Shown here in pieces: positions 1-5,047 of a stretch of DNA of 5,047 nt. The notes below the pieces were generated by a model. The model was given only the letters and a program-made list of their open reading frames with translations, was not told where the DNA came from and searched no databases. Positions within the stretch are counted from its first letter, which is position 1, and each line of letters begins with the position of its first letter. Origin of the DNA: an uncultured Roseburia sp. GTDB taxonomy: Bacteria > Bacillota > Clostridia > Lachnospirales > Lachnospiraceae. The DNA lies in NCBI GenBank assembly GCA_947652855.1, contig CANTEO010000096.1:1-5047 (forward strand), read 5' to 3'. Made by a program: the position numbers and the translations under genes.

Positions 1-2
1 AT

Positions 3-140
3 TTGCTTGTCCCTTCACAGCTGTATGAAGAACGAGAGAGCCTTTCGCAAGATATTAGTACCGCTATTAATCAATACAGAGAGTATGAAAAGTCTTTAGG
101 CACAGCAATCAGTCATGTTAATGGAATAATGCCAGCGTAA
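3..140 (+). CDS. C-terminal fragment of an unidentified protein (5' end outside window)
   Basis: A reading frame is open from base 3 (the first complete codon in this frame) to a TAA stop at 138-140, giving 45 residues. The peptide ends in GIMPA and is rich in Glu, Gln, Ser and Tyr. It has no convincing internal start or ribosome binding site, so it is best read as the tail of a gene that begins upstream of the window. The composition suggests alpha helix, possibly coiled coil, through the segment around residues 8-40 (QLYEERESLSQDI onward). I do not recognise the family and assign no function. A terminator-like hairpin starts 26 bases after the stop, which supports a real gene end here. The local GC content (about 35-40% by hand count) is well below that of the following gene. 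An open frame of 45 codons in AT-rich DNA is modest evidence, so chance remains possible. Confidence 0.5.
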   Translation: MLVPSQLYEERESLSQDISTAINQYREYEKSLGTAISHVNGIMPA

Positions 141-166
141 AGTGATGTTATTATGATTAGACAAGC

Positions 167-204
167 AAAAGCATAAGGGTTACGCTTTTCGTTATTTTGT
201 TTTA
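167..204 (+). terminator. Intrinsic terminator-like hairpin after the upstream gene
   Basis: AAAAGC at 167-172 pairs with GCTTTT at 184-189. The stem continues inward past one A/C mismatch through TAA (174-176) pairing with TTA (180-182), leaving a GGG triloop. That makes nine pairs and one mismatch. A T-rich stretch (191-204, TTATTTTGTTTTA) follows immediately. The stem is GC-poor, but its A-rich left arm, T-rich right arm and U tract fit a rho-independent terminator. It probably ends transcription of the gene finishing at 140 and insulates the protease gene. No folding energy was computed. Confidence 0.6.
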
Positions 205-245
205 TGACTGAAATTGCTTCAGATACATGACTTTATTTTATGCGC

Positions 246-285
246 TTGCTAAATTCCGGGAAGTGTGCTTATATATAAAGATAAT
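246..285 (+). promoter_or_regulatory. Possible weak promoter for the protease gene
   Basis: The AT-rich block between the hairpin and the protease start holds promoter-like elements but no clean match. TTGCTA (246-251) matches the -35 consensus at four of six positions. TATATA (270-275) lies 18 bases downstream, and TATAAA (274-279) and GATAAT (280-285) are better -10 look-alikes without a good -35 at 17 bases. Any of these would give an untranslated leader of roughly 40-60 bases. No operator palindrome is obvious. The promoter is inferred mainly from position, between a terminator and an isolated gene. Confidence 0.35.
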
Positions 286-322
286 GGCATATTGGATATG
301 TGGTGGGGATGGTAGAAGGGAT

Positions 323-328
323 AGGAGG
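323..328 (+). promoter_or_regulatory. Shine-Dalgarno site of the protease gene
   Basis: A perfect AGGAGG lies five bases before the ATG at 334. This fixes the start of the long reading frame at 334 rather than the next in-frame ATG (370, Met13), which would lose the charged n-region of the signal peptide. The spacing is at the short end of the usual range. Confidence 0.85.
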
Positions 329-333
329 AGAAG

Positions 334-3300
334 ATGCGTTTCAAATTATTAAAAAGAGGCGCGGCGCTCATGCTGTCATTTGCGATGGCAGCGTGCCTTG
401 CGCCGGGAGAGGGCGTGCGCGCGGCGGACGGGGAGGAGGCCGCCCCTGCATTGGAGGAAGTGGAAGACGGGCTTTTGGGGTATCGGAAGCCGTTTTTGTC
501 TGGCTCAGTCAGGACTTGGGTGACGCAGGGGGAGAAGTTTGACCGAAACGACAGCAGGAATATGGTGTTTGCGGACGATCAGGAAGACGGGGACTTAACG
601 GACAAGATCGAAAGCACGGGTGAAGTGGACACGTCGAAGCCAGGCGAATACACGATCACCTATCAAGTGACGGATTCGGATGGGCAGTCTGCGCAGATGC
701 AGACGAAAGTGACGGTTTTGCCAAAGGATGCGGGCGCCGGACAAAAGACGGTGCAGAGGAGGTTTTATACGCTGCCGTTCGCAGATCATTTGACGGACAT
801 AGGGTTTCACCGGGGATACGGGCATGACAGGCAGAGCCTTGGCTTTTGGCTTCCCGCAGACACGCCGCTTAAGGTGCGCCTTGTCAACTATGAGGAGTTT
901 TTGGCCGGCAATGAAAAGGCCGACAGGAAAGCGGAGATTAGGTTAAAGCTTTTGAACAATGACGCGCAGACAGAAAAGCTTATGGGGGATGGGATGGCGG
1001 AGCCGGCGGACTCGGTTGCAATCCCGCAAAACGGCGAATGGGTTACGGTAAAGAATTGCTTTAAGGAACAGGACGGGGAAGGGAAGCTTGGCAGCGAAGA
1101 CAGCGTGCCGTTCCTTTACACGCCAAAGGGAAATACGACGCAGCCGATTATTGAAATAGAGTGGAACGATGCGTTTTCTTCCATTCCCTATTATCGGCAT
1201 CATGGGGATGAGGATGCGTTTTTCGCAAAATGGGATCGGGAGAAGTCGCCTTATGCCATCATAGAAGGGGATGCGGCTACGTTTTTGGCCCCGATCAAGG
1301 ATCGGGATCAGATCATCGACCATCCGGGCGTGAAAGAGGCGTATCAATTCCATACAATAGATGAGATGTTAGAATGGTCGGCGGCGTTCGTAAAGCAGTA
1401 CGATGCGTATGCGGGTTTGGATTTTCATGCGAAGCAGCCGTACAATCAGAATGTGCGCGCGAAATTTTTCATCAAGGCGAATAAGAGCGGCGCGGGCCTT
1501 GCATATTACTCCGGGGATCACAGCGCGTTTAACGGGGACAACTTAGGCTCCTATCTGTGCAGGGACTGGACTTCGCTCCATGAGTTTGGGCACGGGTATG
1601 AAGGGGCGATCGCGACGCGGGAAAATTCTTTTGTGGAAACGACGAACAACCTGATGGGCGTTTATTTTGAGCCGACATACCGGCCGGAGGAAGACTTTGG
1701 ATGGCTGTTGGACTGTGAAGGGAGCACGAAGCTGGAGCGGTACAATTATCTTGGGAGGAGGTCGGAGGAGGCGCGCAATTCCGTGTCTTCGTTCAATGAC
1801 CTGACGGAAGGGCAAAAGGAGTACCGCCTGACATTATTTATGTTCACGAACCTGATAGACCATATTGGGCCAGAACGGACGGTTTCTGCCATGCATACGC
1901 AGTACCGCAAATATTATTATGAAAACAAGCGGCACACGTCGTCTTCGGATGTCGTGATTGACAGCTTCAGCCATGCGGGCGGGCATAACGTGGCGCCCTA
2001 TTTTGACGGCTGGCACATCCGCCCGTCGGAGGTGCTTGAGGAGAGGCTGTATGACGAAGACCTGCCGATGCTGTATTACCTTAGGAACCTCGTGTCAAGT
2101 GACGGCGAGGCGGAGGCCCTGCGTAAGAAGCTTGTTGCGAATGGCGTGCAGATGAACGGGATTTACAGCCCGGTCAGCACGGATGATTTGGCAGGATTGA
2201 ATCTGGGCGACGGATTTGCCAGCAATGTGACGCTTACGCTGTCTATTGATGACATAACGCCGATTGAGGGCAGGAATATCCTGATTAAAAACGGCTCTAA
2301 GATTGCAGCGGAGGTTCCGGTGACGGGCAAGGAGCTTAGCGTGAAGCTTCCGGTCGGCATCTACGAGGTGGAGCTTCCGACGCCGCGCACGATGGATTAC
2401 CGGTATGGCAATGAATATTTGGTGGCGGCAAAAGGAGCTGTGGAAAAAGAGCTTGCCTATCAGAAAGTGGCCGGAAACCCGCTGGCGGACGATACGCAGA
2501 TCCGCCTTTTAGGCATGAGCGACGTGGAGATTGCGGCATTGACGCAAAACACCGCGGACGGGAAGGTCAACTGCAGGATCAACAATGTGGAGCCGCATAT
2601 TTATTTTGACGGCGAGGATTATGTTGGGATCCGCATCTTAAGCCCGGACGGGACGGAGCTGTTTCACCAGAGGCTGCAGGGCGCAGGGAAGGCAGAAGCG
2701 GTGAACAGGGACTTTGATTTTCCGTTAGGCTCCAAGGTGGAAGTGTTCCATAGGGAAATCGACAGGATGCGGTTCGTAAGCCAGTACACGAAGGAGGAGC
2801 TTTTGGGGTATGCCGTATCCGGCGTTGACACGGTAACGTATGTGATGACGGATAAGGGCCTGATGCAGGAGGATTGGGACGAGAAGGAGCAGATGAACGC
2901 ATATCAGTCGGCCTTGCATTCTTATTCGGACTATATGATGCGGAATATGTCGCTTAGCGACCTGACGCTTCAGGGGAAATTTCACAACGCAAAGCTTGTG
3001 TCTGCGATGGCATATGAATTTTTGGACGATGGCGCCAAGGAGGCGTACCGCAAGGCGTATGGTGCGCTGATAGGGGAGGAGGCAGGGCCTGTCACGGGAT
3101 ACCATAAGGTAGATTCCTCAAAGCTTGCCGGCACGGCGGACAGCCAGCAGGATACCGGTGAAAATGCGGCGAAAAACGCCGTGGACGGTGACGAGGGCAC
3201 CATTTGGCATTCCAGGTGGAGCGGCGACGGGCCAAAGGCTGACATTGAGAATGGGAAGAACAATTCCTACACGATTACATTGCCGGAGAATTTGAATATT

Positions 3301-4902
3301 GGAAAGCTGGAGTATGTGCCTAGGCCAGGCAATGACAACGGCGTGATTACCTCCTATGCGCTCTCTTACAGCACGAAGGAGAGCGGGGACAGCTTTACGG
3401 ACATCCCGCTTGCCTCGAATGAATGGGCGGCCGACAAAACCGTCAAGAGCGTGGAATTTAGCGCGCCAAACGCCAGGAGGATTCGGATCAAGGCGCTGTC
3501 TACCCTAGGGGCGGCGCAAAATGAATATATTTCCGCAGCGGAGTTTTATCTGTATGAAGCCTACAGCGTTTCCAAGCAAAACGCTTATTTAAGCAGCCTG
3601 CATACCGACTCGCCCGTAAAGAAATATGGGGAAGGGGACGGAGTCTTTTTATGCGTCAACGGAGCCGGGAAGGAATATTTCTCCGGAGTTGGGATGGAAG
3701 CGGGAAAAGAGGCGTCTTGGAGCCTGGAAGGAAAAGGCGTGGACGCGTTTACGGCTATGATCGGAGTGGATTTTGACCGGACGCAAAAGGATCAGGCAAG
3801 AGTGGAGATTTATGGTGACGGAACGCTTTTGTGGCAGTCCGGAACGCTGATGGGAAAGGATTCGGCGGAGGCCGTGTATTTGGACGTCTCTGAGGTCAAG
3901 GAGCTGAAAATTGCCACGGTCGGGCTTAGCGGAAATGCTTTTGTGGCGTTGGCCGATGCGAAATTAATCAGCAGTCAGGATAAAAAAGAGGTTTTCTTGT
4001 ATCGGGGCGAGGCCATCCCGGTTCTTTCCAATGCGTCGCTTACCCCTGTGGACAACGGGAAGGTGACATGGGCGTCGTCGAATCCTTCCGTGGCGTCAGT
4101 TGACGGCAATGGCGTTGTGACGGCTATTGGCTTAGGCGAGGCGGAGATTACGGCGGCTTATGCGAAGGAGGCAAAAGAGCCGCTCGTTTGCAAGGTGACG
4201 GTAAGGCGGACGCCCGCGCAGGTGCAGGAGGAGATCGTAAAGCCGTTGAAATTAAAGGCTGTGGCTGAGCTGAACGGATATAAAAAGCCGGCGGATTACC
4301 GCGACGCGCAAAAAAAGCAGCTTGCCTTGGCGATTGCGGCCGGGGTGGCGGCCATTGAGAAGGCGCAGGATGAAAACGGCGTGGCCGAGGCGTTGAAGGC
4401 GGCGAAGGCGGCCATTGACAAAATCAAGACGGGCGCGCAGCTGGATAAGGAAGAAGGGGGCGCTGTTACTTACCCGGCGGTTGGGACAAAAAAGACCGTC
4501 GGCGGAGTGACCTATCAGATCAGGGCTTCAAGCGCCTCAAGCAGGACGGCGGCCGTCGTTGCGTCGAAAAAGAAGGCGAAGGCAGCAATACGGCCGACAG
4601 TAAAGATCGGCGGCTTTGCCTACCAGGTGACGGAAATTGGGGCAAAGGCGTTTTGCAATAATAAAAAGCTTGCTCAGGTGACGGTTGGGGCGAATGTCAT
4701 AAAAATTCGGAAACGGGCTTTTGAGGGATGCGTGAATCTAAAGAAAGTGGCCATTCAGTCAAAGAAGCTCACGAAGATTGAGAAGAAGGCGTTTTCTAAG
4801 ATTCATCCAAAGGCCAAGATCACCGTTCCGAAGGCCAAGAAGAAAAAGTACAAAAATTTGCTGAAGCAGTCGAAAATCGCAGGTTCGGTTACCGTCAAAT
4901 AA
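334..4902 (+). CDS. Secreted enhancin-like M60 family zinc metalloprotease, multidomain, probable mucin/glycoprotein-degrading
   Basis: This 1522-residue protein is intact and probably hydrolyses peptide bonds in O-glycosylated host proteins such as mucins, outside the cell. Seen in order: signal peptide (1-30; Lys/Arg-rich n-region, hydrophobic 9-23, likely cut after VRA30); bacterial surface Ig-like domain (about 50-128, with PGEYTITYQVTD); M60 domain (about 140-545) with zinc site HEFGH at 416-420 and likely third ligand Glu435 in FVETTNN, 14 residues on; a beta-rich segment (about 625-715); an enhancin-type putative mucin-binding module (about 720-830, with EPHIYFDGEDY); F5/8 type C/discoidin (about 925-1076, with AVDGDEGTIWHSRW); NPCBM (about 1081-1213); Big_2 Ig (about 1216-1290, with TWASSNPSVASVDGNGVVTA); FIVAR-like helical module (about 1294-1367); and a basic LRR_5/BspA-like tail (about 1376-1522). 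M60 enzymes are known gluzincins that include viral enhancins and bacterial mucinases; the substrate here is inferred. There is no LPXTG or C-terminal membrane anchor. The gene stands alone, with no partner gene in the window. Domain boundaries are estimates by eye. Family assignment is firm; the exact substrate and the anchoring mode are not. Confidence 0.93.
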   Translation: MRFKLLKRGAALMLSFAMAACLAPGEGVRAADGEEAAPALEEVEDGLLGYRKPFLSGSVRTWVTQGEKFDRNDSRNMVFADDQEDGDLTDKIESTGEVDTSKPGEYTITYQVTDSDGQSAQMQTKVTVLPKDAGAGQKTVQRRFYTLPFADHLTDIGFHRGYGHDRQSLGFWLPADTPLKVRLVNYEEFLAGNEKADRKAEIRLKLLNNDAQTEKLMGDGMAEPADSVAIPQNGEWVTVKNCFKEQDGEGKLGSEDSVPFLYTPKGNTTQPIIEIEWNDAFSSIPYYRHHGDEDAFFAKWDREKSPYAIIEGDAATFLAPIKDRDQIIDHPGVKEAYQFHTIDEMLEWSAAFVKQYDAYAGLDFHAKQPYNQNVRAKFFIKANKSGAGLAYYSGDHSAFNGDNLGSYLCRDWTSLHEFGHGYEGAIATRENSFVETTNNLMGVYFEPTYRPEEDFGWLLDCEGSTKLERYNYLGRRSEEARNSVSSFNDLTEGQKEYRLTLFMFTNLIDHIGPERTVSAMHTQYRKYYYENKRHTSSSDVVIDSFSHAGGHNVAPYFDGWHIRPSEVLEERLYDEDLPMLYYLRNLVSSDGEAEALRKKLVANGVQMNGIYSPVSTDDLAGLNLGDGFASNVTLTLSIDDITPIEGRNILIKNGSKIAAEVPVTGKELSVKLPVGIYEVELPTPRTMDYRYGNEYLVAAKGAVEKELAYQKVAGNPLADDTQIRLLGMSDVEIAALTQNTADGKVNCRINNVEPHIYFDGEDYVGIRILSPDGTELFHQRLQGAGKAEAVNRDFDFPLGSKVEVFHREIDRMRFVSQYTKEELLGYAVSGVDTVTYVMTDKGLMQEDWDEKEQMNAYQSALHSYSDYMMRNMSLSDLTLQGKFHNAKLVSAMAYEFLDDGAKEAYRKAYGALIGEEAGPVTGYHKVDSSKLAGTADSQQDTGENAAKNAVDGDEGTIWHSRWSGDGPKADIENGKNNSYTITLPENLNIGKLEYVPRPGNDNGVITSYALSYSTKESGDSFTDIPLASNEWAADKTVKSVEFSAPNARRIRIKALSTLGAAQNEYISAAEFYLYEAYSVSKQNAYLSSLHTDSPVKKYGEGDGVFLCVNGAGKEYFSGVGMEAGKEASWSLEGKGVDAFTAMIGVDFDRTQKDQARVEIYGDGTLLWQSGTLMGKDSAEAVYLDVSEVKELKIATVGLSGNAFVALADAKLISSQDKKEVFLYRGEAIPVLSNASLTPVDNGKVTWASSNPSVASVDGNGVVTAIGLGEAEITAAYAKEAKEPLVCKVTVRRTPAQVQEEIVKPLKLKAVAELNGYKKPADYRDAQKKQLALAIAAGVAAIEKAQDENGVAEALKAAKAAIDKIKTGAQLDKEEGGAVTYPAVGTKKTVGGVTYQIRASSASSRTAAVVASKKKAKAAIRPTVKIGGFAYQVTEIGAKAFCNNKKLAQVTVGANVIKIRKRAFEGCVNLKKVAIQSKKLTKIEKKAFSKIHPKAKITVPKAKKKKYKNLLKQSKIAGSVTVK

Positions 4903-4917
4903 TTTTTTAAAAAACCC

Positions 4918-4946
4918 TTGACAAATTTTGCAAAAGGAGGTATTAT
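4918..4946 (+). promoter_or_regulatory. Strong sigma-70/SigA-type promoter of tRNA-Leu
   Basis: A perfect -35 box TTGACA (4918-4923) is followed, after a 17-base spacer, by TATTAT (4941-4946), which matches the -10 consensus at five of six positions. Transcription would start near 4952-4955, about ten bases before the mature tRNA 5' end. The spacer contains a perfect ten-base palindrome, TTTTGCAAAA (4926-4935). The -35 box begins only 15 bases after the protease stop codon. Confidence 0.88.
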
Positions 4947-4963
4947 ACTGTTTGTCAGTTCGT

Positions 4964-5047
4964 GCAGGAATGGCGGAATTGGCAGACGCGCAGGCTTCAG
5001 GTGCCTGTGGCAGCAATGTCGTGAGGGTTCAAGTCCCTTTTCCTGCA
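4964..5047 (+). tRNA. tRNA-Leu (anticodon CAG)
   Basis: This is a complete 84-base class II tRNA up to the discriminator base. The acceptor arms GCAGGAA (4964-4970) and TTCCTGC (5040-5046) pair fully, with discriminator A at 5047, as expected for leucine. The anticodon stem CAGGC/GCCTG (4991-4995/5003-5007) encloses loop TTCAGGT with anticodon CAG at 4998-5000, which reads CUG codons. The long variable arm pairs GGCA (5009-5012) with TGTC (5017-5020) around a GCAA loop. The T arm is GAGGG, TTCAAGT, CCCTT. The window ends at the discriminator, so whether CCA is encoded cannot be seen. Further tRNA genes could follow outside the window. Confidence 0.97.

Noticed and set aside
8..16. Short match GTCCCTT between the left edge and the tRNA T arm (5033-5039), considered as an attachment-site repeat
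   Set aside because: Seven identical bases are expected by chance in 5 kb, and the match does not extend to the tRNA 3' end as integrase repeats normally do.
141..230. Very short ATG-initiated frames (about 7-8 codons) in the left intergenic region
   Set aside because: They have no ribosome binding sites, no recognisable leader-peptide features, and one runs into the terminator-like hairpin.
300..542. 80-codon plus-strand reading frame starting with GTG and overlapping the protease start
   Set aside because: It overlaps the signal peptide region of the protease in another frame, is Gly/Arg-rich as expected from GC-rich out-of-frame reading, and lacks its own well-placed ribosome binding site.
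595..3263. Several minus-strand open frames of 60-136 codons opposite the protease gene
   Set aside because: Their Arg/Pro/Leu-rich, low-complexity composition is typical of antisense shadows of a GC-biased gene. None shows a signal, motif or ribosome binding site, and the plus-strand frame is fully explained by known domains.
4885..4895. CGGTTACCG inverted repeat at the end of the protease gene considered as a terminator stem
   Set aside because: The arms are four bases with a single central base, too tight to fold as a hairpin, and the T tract at 4903-4908 is displaced from it.
4759..5016. Minus-strand 85-codon frame covering the protease 3' end and the tRNA
   Set aside because: It crosses the tRNA promoter and most of the tRNA gene antisense, so it is not credible as a coding gene.
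4935..5047. AGGAGG-like sequence (4935-4940) followed by an open frame from ATG 4970 to the window end
   Set aside because: The purine tract is the promoter spacer, and the frame lies entirely inside the tRNA-Leu gene, whose cloverleaf is complete. The spacing is also far too long for a ribosome binding site.

Overview
The window is dominated by one long, intact plus-strand gene (334-4902). It encodes a secreted, multidomain zinc metalloprotease of the enhancin-like M60 family. On its left is an AT-rich stretch of about 330 bases that holds the 3' end of an unidentified gene, a terminator-like hairpin and the protease gene's presumed promoter and ribosome binding site. On its right, a tRNA-Leu(CAG) gene with its own strong sigma-70-type promoter runs exactly to the window edge.

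The likely source is a gut-associated Gram-positive bacterium of class Clostridia, most plausibly Lachnospiraceae. This is inferred from the canonical AGGAGG Shine-Dalgarno, the moderately GC-rich coding sequence, and the exoprotein architecture. In particular, a helical FIVAR-like module followed by a lysine-rich BspA-type leucine-rich repeat tail without LPXTG is typical of that group. Species cannot be fixed from the sequence alone.

Layout: 3-140, C-terminal remnant of an upstream gene cut by the window edge; 167-204, hairpin plus T-rich tract; about 205-333, non-coding leader and weak promoter-like elements; 334-4902, protease; 4903-4963, short AT-rich spacer with the tRNA promoter; 4964-5047, tRNA-Leu.

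The protease appears to be a single-gene transcription unit. Its modules, in order, are signal peptide, bacterial Ig-like domain, M60 catalytic domain (HEFGH plus downstream Glu), enhancin/mucin-binding-like module, F5/8 type C (discoidin), NPCBM, Big_2 Ig, helical module and basic LRR_5 tail. Together they suggest an enzyme held near the cell surface that binds host glycans and cleaves mucin-type glycoproteins. I see no CRISPR array, insertion sequence or new multigene system. The most interesting points are the protease's architecture, its possible non-covalent wall attachment, and the composition change next to a tRNA gene.
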